Source of the DNA: Larimichthys crocea
Taxonomy: Eukaryota; Chordata; Actinopteri; Sciaenidae
Direction: 5' to 3'
Length of the DNA: 64,000 nt
Assembly: GCF_000972845.2 (NCBI RefSeq)
Contig: NC_040016.1
Location: 15,104,967 to 15,168,966, forward strand
A model generated the notes under the pieces. The model was not told the DNA's origin, did not search any database, and was given only the letters and a program-made list of their open reading frames with translations. Position 1 is the first letter of the stretch. The number at the start of each line of letters is the position of its first letter. This document shows, in pieces, positions 35,985-47,363 of this stretch. Position numbers and translations under genes: made by a program.

Positions 35985-37137
35985 CTTAGAAATACCTTTA
36001 TGGATGAATCAGGGGACAGGAAGTGGCTGTGGAGTGAAAATGCAGGATGTCATCTCGTCCCTTCTGGTATGTTGAGGGAATGAGGTATCTTGGTCCAGGG
36101 GAGCAATCAGTCTGGCAGTATATGACGCGTCCCAACCTGAACATTGGTGCTTTGTATTAGTGGGGGTCCTGCTTAGAAATACCTTTATGGATGAATCAGG
36201 GACAGACCATATTAGTATGATACTTATAATGGTGTTGGTGTTGGAAAAAAAAGGGCTTAATGGCGATTTTGGACATACCTGTGAGTCCAGGCAGTGCAGT
36301 TTTGGGCCCCAGCACAGGTGGGAGAGAGTAGGAGGCTGGACCTGGGTGTAGAAATGGGAGAAGTTTATATTTTTTGTGCCATGAACATTTGTAATCCACA
36401 GCAATAAAATTGTCACTAAATGCAAAAATGTGACCTGGTGTTTTGTCAGTGCGCAGTCTTTGCTCCTCCCAGGAGAGAAAAAGCCGGCAGCTGTGCGGAA
36501 GATCAACTTTCCTGATTGTTCTGGGGAGTATTTGCCTGAACACCAAAGAAAGTTATGTAAAGACACTGCTGGACAGGTAAACTCAGGCGACAATAATCAT
36601 GACAAAGGTGGAATATTGCTGCGTTTAGTGGGTAGTGAATCAGCAGTGTTTTTAATTTTCATGGGCTTTACAAAATCAGTTTTAATGTGTAAGGTTTTTT
36701 TCTGACCTGGTCCTGGGGTCTGGAACAATCCTGGCTGTTTTGGATGGCTGTGGATGAAAATGCAGGAGTGCCCATCTTGTCCCTCTCTGGTGATGTTGGA
36801 GGGAATGAGGTACTTGGTCCAGGGAAGCAATCAGATCTGCCAGTATCATGACGCGTCCCAAAACTGAACATTGGTGCTTTGTATTTAGTGGGGTCATGCT
36901 TAGAAATACCTTTTGGATGAATCAGGGACAGACAATATTGTTGTAATTATAATGGTGTTGGTGTTGAAAAAAAGGGCTTAATGGCGATTTTGGACATACC
37001 TGTGAGTCCAGGCAGTTGTAGTTTTGGGCCCAGCACAGGTGGCAGAGAGTAGGAGGCTGGACCTGGAGTGTAGAAATGGGAGAAGTTTATTTTTTTGTGC
37101 CATGACATTTTTAATCCACAGCAATAAATTGTCACTT
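35985..37137 (-). pseudogene. odf3: Inverted block of odf3-like exons (copies B and C)
   Basis: On the minus strand the order is chimeric exon 4/1 (37062-37000), exon 2 (36909-36707), exon 3 (36535-36435), chimeric exon 4/1 (36341-36279), exon 2 (36182 to about 36020, 3' end deleted), then a second exon-2 start (35985-36013) cut by the LTR. Both chimeric exons are 63 bp. They join the exon 4 start (PGPASYSLPPVLGPK) to the exon 1 end (LPGLTG) and end at a GTATGT donor in phase 1. Exon 3 is four bases shorter than at 50291, and exon 2 of copy C has a small deletion, so neither can be translated as it stands. The block shows that exon 2-3-4/1 units existed in tandem before inversion. Confidence 0.8.
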
Positions 37138-39740
37138 TAAATTTTATGACTTTTCCTAGATTGGCCCCAACAGTAGAAAAAATGAAATGTTGTTTTTATT
37201 CACATTTCCATGTAAGCTGTACAAAAAAAAGTACAAAGGTGGTCTTCGGGTCAAAATGACCCGGGAGGCAAATAGAGTTGAAATCAAGGTCACAGAGTTT
37301 TTTACACACCACAGAATGTTACAATGTTTTAGTTGTGTCTCAGATCTATCAGTAGCAGAAGTAAACAAGACAAATCAGGTGGTCTTCTCGTGGATTGCTG
37401 TGCCTTTGATCAGTCTCAGATCAATTAGTAGTAAACGTGAACAAGACAGTAGCAGACAAAACAAACAAAGATACGGTGGCGTTTTTGCAGACGGAGATCT
37501 TTTTTGTGGATTTCAAGGGGTTATAAAGGTGCTGCAGATGACAGGACCCCGAATTATCTCTGTGCTGACGCCATGAGTGTGCGTTATGACGTTGAAGAGG
37601 CTCTAAAGCTGATTTTTTCTGATGTCCAGCAAGACAACTCTGATTCAGAAGAGGAAGTGGAGGATGTATCAGAAGAAGAAGATGGGGAGGAATATAACCC
37701 AGAGCATGATGAATCATCTTCAGAAGAAGAAGAAAACCCTGAAGCTGAAAGAGAGACTTTCCTTTCAAAAAATGGCAAAATAACATGGTCCTCAGCAGCA
37801 TATAACCAACACGGCAGGCATGCAGAACAAAACGTCATAAAGATGACCCCAGGACCCACAAGGTATGCCGTTTCTCATGCCCATGACATTGTATCTACAT
37901 TCTACCTGTTTATCACACCAGCAATAGAAAAAATAATCCTGGAGATGACAAATCTGGAGGGTTTTCGCAAATATGGAGACAGCTGGAAAAAGATGGATGA
38001 GACTGACCTGCAGGCCTACTTGGGGCTACTAATCTTAGCAGGTGTATACAGGTCCCGAGGTGAGGCTGCAGCTAGTCTATGGGATGCAGAGAGTGGAAGG
38101 TCAATTTTCCGAGCCACAATGCCACTCAAACTCTTTCACACCTACTCAAGACTGCTACGATTTGATGACCGCGAGTCAAGACCAGCAAGACGTGTGACAG
38201 ACAAACTTGCAGCCATAAGAGAGGTCTGGGACAAGTGGGTGGAGCGGCTGCCCTACCTCTACAATCCAGGGCCTGACGTAACAGTGGATGAGCAACTTGT
38301 TCCATTTAGAGGTAAACTATTTTCTAATTTGTAATAAAAGTGATTTTCACTATTGATTTCTTTGACTGTTTTCTGTGACACTGATACTAATCACTGATGC
38401 TGATGTCTTCTGTCCAAAGGTCGTTGTCCTTTCCGGCAGTATATGCCCAGCAAGCCAGCAAAATATGGAATCAAGGCATGGGTGGCTTGCGATGCCAAAT
38501 CAAGCTATGCTTGGAAAATGCAAGTATATACCGGAAAGCCGACCAGTGGATGCCCAGAGAAGAACCAGGGGATGCGAGTTGTGCTTGATGTGACAGAGGG
38601 ACTGAGGGGTCACAATGTGACATGTGACAATTTCTTTACCTCTTATGAACTTGGACAGCAGCTCCTGAAGAGGAAGATCACCATGGTTGGTACAGTTCGA
38701 AAGAACAAGCCTGAGCTCCCACCTGCACTGCTTGCATCAAAGGAGAGAGAGGTCTTCTCATCAAAGTTCGCCTTCACGCCCATGACCACTGTAGTTTCTT
38801 ACTTCCCAAAGAAAAACAAGAATGTAGTTCTTATGAGCACACTGCACAAAGACAGTGACATTAGTGATCGTGGGGACAGGAAGCCAGTCATCATCCTAGA
38901 CTACAACCGCAACAAAGGAGGTGTGGACAATCTAGATAAGGTGATTGGAACATACAGCTGCAGAAGGATGACTGCCCGCTGGCCCCTGGTCATCTTCCAC
39001 AACATCATTGATGTTTCCTCCTACAATGCCTTTGTGATCTGGAGAGAGATCAACCCGACCTGGATATCGCATAAGAAGAACAAGAGGAGGGTGTTCCTGG
39101 AGCAGCTAGGAAAGGCACTTGTAACTCCACTCATTGAAAGAAGGAAGCATGTCCCCCGCACAGAAGCCTCAGCAGCAGTTGTGAAAGCTATTCAGAGTGC
39201 AGGAGCTCCTGATAAACCTGAGGATCCAGCTACCACAGCCACTTCCCCAGCTAGGGCAAGTAAGAGGAAGAGATGTCAGTTCTGCCCTCAAAAGAAGGAC
39301 TGTAAAACACATACTGTGTGCTGCAGGTGTAAGAAATATATCTGCAAAGGCTGTGCACTTGCATACTGCGCTACATGTGCTAATTAGTTGAATGGGTTAT
39401 GTTATTTTTCATATTTTGGTATTGTATTGTTTTGTTTTGTCTTAAATTGTTCACTGGAGGAAAAAAAAAAAGAAACTTTAGTCATTGGAATGAATAAAAA
39501 TGCATCCAAAACTCCTTTTCACACATTTTTTTCTTTTTCTTAAGCTATAGAAATACAAGTGAAGAGGGAGAACTATATTACACATATTGTGGTGAAGGAC
39601 AAGTTGTTTCTTCAAGCAATATGAAATTTGGTGTTTAAAATTCAATTAAGCTGCTTATATTGGGGGTTTAGTGAAGACGGGTCATTTTGACCCGGAGGAC
39701 ACAGGGTGTACACAGAAAATGAGGACAACAGGAGGGTTAA
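37138..39740 (+). mobile_element. piggyBac-type DNA transposon, left end missing
   Basis: The right end reads GAGGACAACAGGAGGGTTAA with the TTAA (39737-39740) shared with host sequence: in the undisturbed intron 1 (34237-34240) the same place reads GCCATTAAGCCC. Subterminal palindromes CGGGTCAAAATGACCCG (37247-37263) and CGGGTCATTTTGACCCG (39678-39694) lie in inverted orientation about 2.4 kb apart. The left side shows no CCCTCCTGTTG-type terminus. Odf3-like intron sequence from the inverted block runs up to 37137, so the left end was lost in a rearrangement. Without both ends the copy should be immobile, though it could supply transposase to shorter relatives. Confidence 0.8.
37573..39387 (+). 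CDS. piggyBac-like (PGBD-type) transposase, 568 aa, two exons
   Basis: Joining 37573-38311 and 38420-39387 removes a 108-bp GT...AG intron (phase 1). This gives a 568-residue frame without stops, restoring VPFRG followed by RCPFRQYMPSKPAKYGIK. Start: ATG at 37573 in good context (GACGCCATGA); an earlier ATG at 37504 is in frame but adds a poor leader. Order: acidic N-terminus (about 15-65, Glu/Asp/Ser-rich), DDD transposase core with catalytic aspartates at about 239 (VTVDEQ), 316 (CDNFFTSYEL) and 416 (NKGGVDNLDK), and a C-terminal cysteine-rich domain at about 530-566 (CQFCPQKKDC, CCRCKKYICKGCALAYCATC) that in this family binds the transposon ends. Poly-A signals follow near 39490. Length fits autonomous piggyBac transposases. 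It could be an active element gene or a stalled copy; nothing suggests domestication. Confidence 0.88.
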
Positions 39741-39994
39741 GCCCTTTTTTTCAACATCAACACCATTATAATTATCATAACTAATATTGTCTGCCCCTGA
39801 TTCATCCATAAAGGTATTTCTAAGCATGACCCCACTAAATACAAAGCACCAGTGTTCAGTTTTGGGACGTGTCATGATACAGGCAGATCTGATTGCTCCC
39901 CTGGACCAAGATACCTCATTCCCTCCAACATCACCAGAGAGGGACGAGATGGCACTCCTAAATTTTCACTCCACAGCCGTCCAAAACAGCCAGG
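39741..39994 (+). pseudogene. odf3: odf3-like intron 1/exon 2 fragment flanking the piggyBac insertion
   Basis: Directly after the piggyBac TTAA the sequence continues as intron 1 (GCCCTTTTTTTCAACATCAA) into exon 2 from 39814 (GTATTTCTAAGCATGACCCC, encoding SPGPRYLIP-like sequence). The match ends at about 39994 (AACAGCCAGGA), where unrelated sequence (GGGTTATGCCTAGCC) begins. The GCATTTTCACT of the 49.9 kb copy reads AAATTTTCACT here. It has no exon 3 and no donor, so it is a fragment. Confidence 0.8.
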
Positions 39995-40071
39995 AGGGTT
40001 ATGCCTAGCCAGGCACGGTATTGGTTGAAGATGCAGTCACATCTCCCTTACCGAAAACCCTCTCTTTCACT

Positions 40072-40128
40072 TTCACTCTCTCCTTCTTTCTTTCTTTCTC
40101 TCTCTCTCTCTCTCCCTCTCTCTCTCCA
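40072..40128. repeat. CT-rich simple repeat
   Basis: TTTCTTTCTTTCTCTCTCTC-type tract. The sequence 39995-40140 around it shows no gene. Confidence 0.85.
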
Positions 40129-40139
40129 TCTGTGGACAT

Positions 40140-40580
40140 GTCTCATTAATGCATGTTACTAACCAAACTGCTCTGTCGTCCAGCAGGTTCTCGTGGATCG
40201 TGGCTTATCGCATATTACTACTGTCATTATTACTACCATATCTGCTACTGTGGTCATTTTATCATTCATTGTAATTCATTGTCATTTTATCAGTCTTTGT
40301 AATTGTACAATATGTTTGTGTTGATTTGTCCTGTACACGTGAAATCCATTGCACGTCTGTCCGTCCTGGGAGAGGGATCCCTCCTCTGTGGCTCTTCCTG
40401 AGGTTTCTTCCACATTTTTTCCCTGTTAAAAGGGTTTTTTGTGGGCAAGTTTTTCCTCACTCGAACCGAGGGTCTAAGGACAGAGGGTGTCACTCCCTGT
40501 ACAGATTGTAAAGCCCTCTGAGGCAAATGTATTTTATGACTTTGGGCTATACAAATAAAACTGATTTGATTTGATTTGAT
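40140..40580 (+). mobile_element. LINE/SINE-type 3' tail with GATTT simple-repeat end
   Basis: It carries CGTCCTGGGAGAGGGATCCC, CTCTTCCTGAGGTTTCTTCC, GGTCTAAGGACAGAGGGTGT, AAGCCCTCTGAGGCAAATGT and ends AAATAAAACTGATTTGATTT plus (GATTT)n before unrelated BEL sequence starts. The polarity (simple repeat at the 3' end) indicates a retroposon inserted into the BEL element. It replaced the BEL 3' end and left LTR or accompanied their loss. A degenerate relative lies at 5300-5470. Confidence 0.6.
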
Positions 40581-43560
40581 ATCACCAACTTGCAGGTTCC
40601 TTTTAGTGCTATGCCAGCACTGTCTCGCTGTGATGTTGTGGAAGTACTCTTTTTTCCATCTACTCCAAAACTGTTCCGTCAAATATTGCACCTGACGCCA
40701 CCTCTTTCTCCCGTAAAGATCCACTCTTTCAAAGGTGCCAGGAGGGGGCAAGGCAGCAGTGGACTTCATGGTGATCAGGTGGTTGGGAGTAAGTGGCTCT
40801 AAACTACTGGGGCTGTTCAGAGTGTCAACACTGAGTGGGCAGCTATTTACTATAGCCATGGTCTCGTAAAAGAAAGTACGCAATGAAGCGTCATCAAGCC
40901 TACCAGGGGACAATAGCAGAGTGGCATTCAGGACACTACGCACAGTTCTAATCTGCCGTTCCCACACACCACCTGCATAGCTAGCATGAGGTGCATTCAT
41001 CACAAACTCACACTGTCTCTGTGAGAAATGCATTCAGTCTGTTCATGTCTAATTCTTTCAGTGCAGCATTCAGTTCATTTTTTGCACCCACGAAATTCGT
41101 GCCTTGATCACATTTGATTTGCCTTACAGCGCCTCTTAAAGCAATAAAGCATCTCAGTCCATTAATGAATGTGTCTGTAGACATGTCCTCTAACATTTCG
41201 ATATGAATTGCTCTAGAGCAAAAACAGGTGAAAAGTAACCCGTACCTCTTTTGTTGTTTTCTTCCTTGCTTTGTCCAAAAAGGACCAAAACAGTCCATGC
41301 CGCAGTATGTGAACGGCAGCGAGGGTTCTGTTCGTTCCACTGGAAGGTCACTCATTCTTTGGCCGTCAACAGGCCTTCTCAGCCGTCGACAAATGACACA
41401 GTGACGGATGCAAGTTGCAACTGCTCTGCTCAGTCCGCAGATCCAATAGCCATTGGACCTAATCTCGTTGATGGTAAAGCCTTTACCCTGATGCTTCACC
41501 TTTTCATGATAGTGGGTAATGATGACTCTCGTTATGTGTTGTCCTTGTGGTATGACTGTGGGGTGTTTGAATGGAGTAGGGAAAGATGAGCGGCTGAGCC
41601 TACCTCCCACCTTGAGCACACCCTCTGCATCCAGGAAAGCATCCAGGTAATACAGCTTGTTCTGCCTTGGAAGCTGATGTCTGTTGCTCAGTAACTTTAT
41701 CTCTTCCTTGTATGCTTGGTTCTGTAGATCTTTAATGATGAGTCGTTCTGCACATTGTCTCTCACTAACTGTAGAGAGGGCATTTGATTTATTCTTTCTA
41801 GCACGCCGCATCAGACGTGCCACAGCCTTGACTGCTTGAGACCAGGATGAAAACTTACAGAGTCTGTCCACAAGGCTAATTTGCTCTGAGGTCTCTGTCT
41901 GAAATGTCTGAGCCTTTCTAACTTCAGGGTCACCAACAGGCAACTCTAAAGACACTTTTGACGGCATTTCTATTTTGTTTTTCCACAAAAAGCTAGGGCC
42001 AGTGAACCAATCAGATGAAAGCAACTCGTCCACTGTTGTCCCCCTTGAAGCACAGTCTGCTGGGTTGTCATCAGTTGGTACATGAAACCACTGTTTGGGA
42101 TCTGAGGCATGACGGATTTTCTGCACCCTGTTAGCTACAAAGGTGTGAAACCGGCGGGCGTCGTTATTAATGTAGCCTAGGACGACCTTTGAGTCCGTCC
42201 AGTAAAACTCCCCAATATCAGAGTAGCCTAATTTTTCCTTCAGCATGTTACTCACTGTGACTGAAACAACTGCTGCAGTGAGTTCTAACCTGGGTATAGT
42301 TGTTACCTTCAGCGGTGAAACCCGTGCCTTTCCCAGGAGAAGAGTACAGTGAACTTCTTCCCTTTCATTCACCATTCTCAGATAACTGCACTGTCCATAG
42401 CCAGTTGTACTGGCATCTGCGAAGTGGTGTAGTTCTGCTTTAGTTACCTTTCCAAAGCCAGCTGGTTGATAGCAGCGAGCTATTTGAATTCCTTCGAGTT
42501 TCTCAAGGTCATCTCGCCATCTCTCCCACCGTGACTTTAACTTCTCTAGAATAGTGTCATCCCATCCTGTTCCTTGATGGCACATTTCCTGGAGGACTTT
42601 CTTTCCGTTGAGGAGAAAGGGCGCAATGAAGCCGAGTGGGTCGTACACAGAGGCGACAGACAACAGGATGCCACGTCGTGTCGCTGGCTGGTCCTTGGGC
42701 GTGACGTTGAAAGTGAAACAGTCACTCTCAGTGTTCCAGTGTATTCCAAGTGCTCTTTCTAAGGCTGCATCATTGAATGTGAGACTTTTTGCTTTGGTGT
42801 CTGTGGCGTGTTCAGTTGCTGGGATGCTCTGTAGAACAGTATCGTTATTTGACACAAATTTGTGCAAGCGTAGACCTCCCTTAGCACACAAGTCACGTGC
42901 CTCCTTTGCTAGACAGATGGCCTTTTCTTCAGACTCGACACTGGCTACTCCATCGTCCACATAGAAGTCTCTGGCAATGAACTGTGACGGTAGTAGTTCG
43001 CACACCCTGGTGAGGATACAGCTCCAAAAAGATGGACTTTTCATTCTGAATTCCTGAGCCGATGTACTTGTGTCACTTCTCCCACCATAGGAATCGTAGG
43101 TAGTCACGGTCATTCTCTGAGACATGAAACTGATGGAACATTTTTTCTATGTCACACATAAAAGCAATACGATGTTGACAGAAGCGAATAAGTACTCCTG
43201 TCAGACTGTTTATCATGTCTGGGCCTGACAAAAGGTGATCATTTAGACTGCTCCCTTTGTACTTTGCTGAGCAGTCGAAAACCACTCTAAGCCTTTCAGG
43301 CTTTTTAGGGTGATAAACACCGTGGTGAGGTATGTACCACCTTTCTCCCTCAGTGCCTTCAGTAGACACTTCTTCTACGTCACCCCTTTTAATTATGTCC
43401 TTCATGTAATTTACATAGTCATTCTTGTATTTTTCATTTGCAATGAACTTTCTTTTCAGATGACTAAGCCTTACAACAGCAAGCTGCTTGTTGTCAGGTA
43501 AGCATGGCCTTTCTTTGAACGGGAGGGGCATTTCATAATGTCCATGTTTTTTTCTTTATG
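40581..43560 (-). pseudogene. BEL/Pao pol, copy 1 (RT to integrase)
   Basis: Two overlapping frames cover 43531-43073 and 43125-41008, followed by a third at 41033-40581. Seen in order: RT with DIEKMFHQF and the YVDDG active site, an RNase H-type segment (FYWTDSKVVLGYI), a long linker, integrase zinc region (HYHEKVKHQG..CIRHCVICRR), catalytic residues DCFGPF and CDQGTNF, then GGVWERQIR and the integrase-end domain (QYLTEQFWSRWKKEY). The middle frame is 705 codons long without a stop. Between the first two frames about 40 bases present in copy 2 (45842-45890) are missing, and one more shift lies near 41030. The C-terminus is lost at the retroposon junction. Confidence 0.88.
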
Positions 43561-43663
43561 TTTTCCTTTAACTTGTCCAGAAAGATCAAATCTTCCTGAG
43601 AGACTGTTTTGTCATTTGCTGGAGTGTCTTTGAAGTCAGTCTCTAGAATTCTGAGGTTTGCGA

Positions 43664-46476
43664 CTTTTCGCCTCTAAACACTGGGGCTGTTCGAGTGTCA
43701 ACAGTGAGTGGGCGGCTATTACTATAGCCATGGTCTCGTAAAAGAAAGTACGCAATGAAGTGTCATCAAGCCTACCAAGGGGACAATGCAGAGTGGCATT
43801 CCGGACACTACCCACAGTTCTAATTGCCGCTCCCACACACCCCTGCATGGCTAGCATGAGGTGCGTTCATCACAAACTCACACTGTCTCTCTGTGAGAAA
43901 TGCATTCAGTCTGTTCATGTCTTTCTTTAGTGCAGCATTCAGTTCATTTTTTGCACCCACGAAATTCGTGCCTTTGATCACATTTGATTTGCCTTACAGC
44001 GCCTCTTAAAGCAATAAAAGCATCTCAGTCCATTAATGAAGTGTCTGTAGACATGTCCTCTACATTTCGATATGAATTGCTCTAGAGCAAAAACAGGTGA
44101 AAAGTAACCCGTACCTCTTTTGTTGTTTTCTTCCTGCTTTGTCCAAAAAGGACCAAAACAGTCCATGCCGCAGTATGTGAACGGCGGCGAGTTCTGTTCG
44201 TTCCACTGGAGGTCACTCATTCTTTGGCCTTCAACAGGCCTTCTCGCCGTCGACAAGTGACACAGTGACGAATGCAAGTTGCAACTGCTCTGCTCAGTCC
44301 GCAGATCCATAGCCATTGGACCTAATCTCGTTGAGGTAAGCCTTACCCTGATGCTTCACCCTTTCATGATAGTGGGTAATGATGAGTCTTGTTATGTGTT
44401 GTCCTTGTGGTATGACTGGGGTGTTTGAATGGAGTAGGGAAAGATGAGCGGCTGAGCCTACCTCCCACCTTGAGCACACCCTCTGCATCTAGGAAAGCAT
44501 CCAGGTGATACAGCTTGTTCTGCCTTGGAAGCTGATGTCTGTTGCTCAGTAACTTTATCTCTTCCTTGTATGCTTGGTTCTGTAGATCTTTAATGATGAA
44601 TTGTTCTGCACATTGTCTCTCACTAACTGTAGAGAGGGCATTTGATTTATCCTTTCTAGCACGCCGCACCAGATGTGCCACAGCCTTGACTGCCTGAGAC
44701 CAGGATGAAAACTTAAACAGTCTGTCCACAAGGCCAATTTGCTCTGAGGTCTCTGTCTGAAATGTCTGAGCCTTTCTAACTTCAGGGTCACCAACAGGCA
44801 ACTCTAAAGACACTTCTGACGGCATTTCTATTTTGTTTTTCCACAGAAAGCCAGGGCCAGTGAACTAATCAGATGAAAGCAACTCGTCCACTGTTGTCCC
44901 CCTTGAAGCACAGTCTGCTGGGTTGTCATCAGTTGGTACATAAAACCACTGTTTGGGATCTGAGGCATGACGGATTGTCTGCACCGTTAGCTACAAAGGT
45001 GTGAAACCGGCGGGCGTCGTTATTAATGTAGCCTAAGAGTACCTTTGAGTCTGTCCAGTAAAACTCCCCAATATCAGAGTAGCCTAATTCTTCCTTCAGC
45101 ATGTTACTCACCGTGACTGAAACAACTGCTGCAGTGAGTTCTAACCTGGGTATAGTTGTTACCTTCAGCGGTGAAACCCGTGCCTTTCCTAAGAGAAGAG
45201 AACAGTGAACTTCTTCCCTTTCATTCACCATTCTCAGATAACTGCACTGTCCATAGCCAGTTGTACTTGCATCTGAGAAGTGGTGTAATTCTGCTTTAGT
45301 TACCTTTGCAAAGCCAGCTGGTTGATAGCAGCGAGCTATTTGAATTCCTTCGAGTTTCTCAAGGTCATCTCGCCATCTCTCCCACCGTGACTTTAACTTC
45401 TCCAGAATAGTGTCATCCCACCCTGTTCCTTGATGGCACATTTCCTGGAGGACTTTCTTTCCGTTGAGGAGAAAGAGCGCAATGAAGCCGAGTGGGTCGT
45501 AGACAGAGGCAACAGACGACAGGATGCCACGTCGTGTCGCTGGCTGGTCCTTGGGCGTGACGTTGAAAGTGAAACAGTCACTCTCAGTGTTCCAGTGTAT
45601 TCCAAGTGCTCTTTCTAAGACTGCATCATTGAATGTGAGACTTTTTACTTTGGTGTCTGTGGCGTGTTCAGTTGCTGGGATGCCCTGTAGAACAGTATCG
45701 CTATTTGACACAAATTTGTGCAAGCGTAGACCTCCCTTAGCACACAAGTCACGTGCCTCCTTTGCTAGACGGATGGCCTTTTCTTCAGACTCGACACTGG
45801 CTACTCCATCGTCCACATAGAAGTCTCTGGCAATGAACTGTGACCCTAGTGGGTGTGTGTGACTGTGTTCTTTGGCAAGCTGCTTTAATCCGTAGTTCGC
45901 ACACCCTGGTGAGGATACGGCTCCAAAAAGATGGACTTTCATTCTGAATTCCTGAGCTGATGTACTTGTGTCGCCGTTCTCCCACCATAGGAAGCGTAGG
46001 TAGTCACGGTCATTCTCTGAGACATGAAACTGATGGAACATTTTTTCTATGTCACACATCAAAGCAATACGATGTTGACGGAAGCGAATAAGTACTCCTG
46101 TCAGACTGTTTATCATGTCTGGGCCTGACAAAAGGTGATCATTCAGACTGCTCCCTTTGGACTTTGCTGAGCAGTCGAAAACCACTCTAAGCCTTTCGGG
46201 CTTTTTGGGGTGATAAACGCCGTGGTGAGGTATGTACCACCTTTCTCCCTCAGTGCCTTCAGTAGACACTTCTTCTACGTCACCCCTTTCAATTATGTCC
46301 TTCATGTAATTTACATAGTCATTCTTGTACTTTTCATTTGCAATGAACTTTCTTTTCAAATGACTGAGCCTTACAACAGCAAGCTGCTAGTTATCAGGTA
46401 AGCATGGCCTTTCTTTGAACGGGAGGGGCATTTCATAATGTCCATGTTCGTTTTTCTTTATGTTGTCCTTTAACTT
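43664..46476 (-). pseudogene. BEL/Pao pol, copy 2 (RT to integrase)
   Basis: Same content as copy 1 but more broken. The RT/RNase H frame is 46359-44929 (YVDDG present); a stop (TAG) lies just upstream near 46388, where copy 1 has a sense codon. Further frames: 44825-44364 (linker), 44488-44294 and 44316-43978 (integrase zinc and catalytic region), and 43857-43636 (integrase end). Many of the breaks are one-base losses relative to copy 1 (for example, several Gs and Ts missing between 43664 and 44360). The copy begins at the left with GCCTCTAAACACTGGGGCTG, homologous to 40797, and joins without interruption to the protease region on the right. Confidence 0.88.
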
Positions 46477-46477
46477 G

Positions 46478-47363
46478 TCAAGAAAGATCAAATCTTCCTG
46501 AGACTGTTTTGTCATTAGCTGGAGTGTCTTTGAAGTCAGTCTCTAGAACTCTGAGAGCATCCAAAGAAGTCACCGCAGGTAGCTCCCTCATGGTTACTCT
46601 GTGGCAGTGACTAGTAAGAAGTGAGTCAGAGTGAGGAGCTGAGCAGCCAACAATAGTCCACCCTAAGTCAGTGAGAATGGCGAAGGGTTCGTCATCCTCA
46701 CCTGTTATGACTCGCCTGGGCACAAGCGTTCTCGGACAGTTGTAGCCGATTAGTAGCCCCACTTCACAACTAAGCAGTGGTGGTATCTGGTCTGCTATCG
46801 TGTGTAGATGGTGCCATCTTTTGGCTGTTTCATGCGTTGGAATATGCTCCCTGTTTACAGGTACAGTCTTTGGTGTATGCAGGGGGCAAACTAATGTGCG
46901 CAGTGGAATTGAAACCTCTCACACGCAGGCCAGATGCTCTTTCACTTTTTAAGACCATATTCTCACCCATCATGGTAGTGAGTTTCAGTTTAACTGGGTA
47001 AGTAGTCAGCTGCAGTTCATTACTTACATCTTGTTCGATGAATGTCGTGTCGCTTTGTGTATCCAGCAGGGCATACACAAGTTTCTCTCTGGATGGATCC
47101 TTTTCATTGGAAACCCAGACCGGCACTATCATGGAAGTATTTGCTGATTGACCTTGGCTGGTGACGTTGAGGGACGTAGCAGATGCTGGTTCCATTTCAC
47201 CGTGTCGTGCTGGATTTGGCCTTTCTTCCTTTACCTTGTTCTCACTTTTTCTGTAGCTGTCGTCATGAAGACAGGTGGGATGTCGTCCTTTGCACAAGCC
47301 GGCACTCCTTAGCCCCGTGACCAGGTTTGAGGCAACCATAACACAGTTTGTTGTCTTTGACAT
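46478..47363 (-). pseudogene. BEL/Pao aspartic protease region
   Basis: The frame 47363-46830 carries LLDTQSDTTF, the D-T-x-S/D-type active site of retropepsin-like DUF1758 proteases of BEL/Pao. A second frame, 46762-46478, continues the protease-to-RT linker (LLIGYNC..LGWTIVG). The frames are out of register with each other, with a break near 46770-46830. The first also overlaps the end of the zinc-knuckle frame in another register near 47263-47363. Confidence 0.8.

Noticed and set aside
37504..37572. Upstream ATG for the piggyBac transposase
   Set aside because: In frame but adds a leader with no family resemblance; the ATG at 37573 has a better context and begins the acidic N-terminal region directly.
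41251..41589. Plus-strand frames inside the BEL pol region
   Set aside because: Antisense shadows of the minus-strand pol reading frame.
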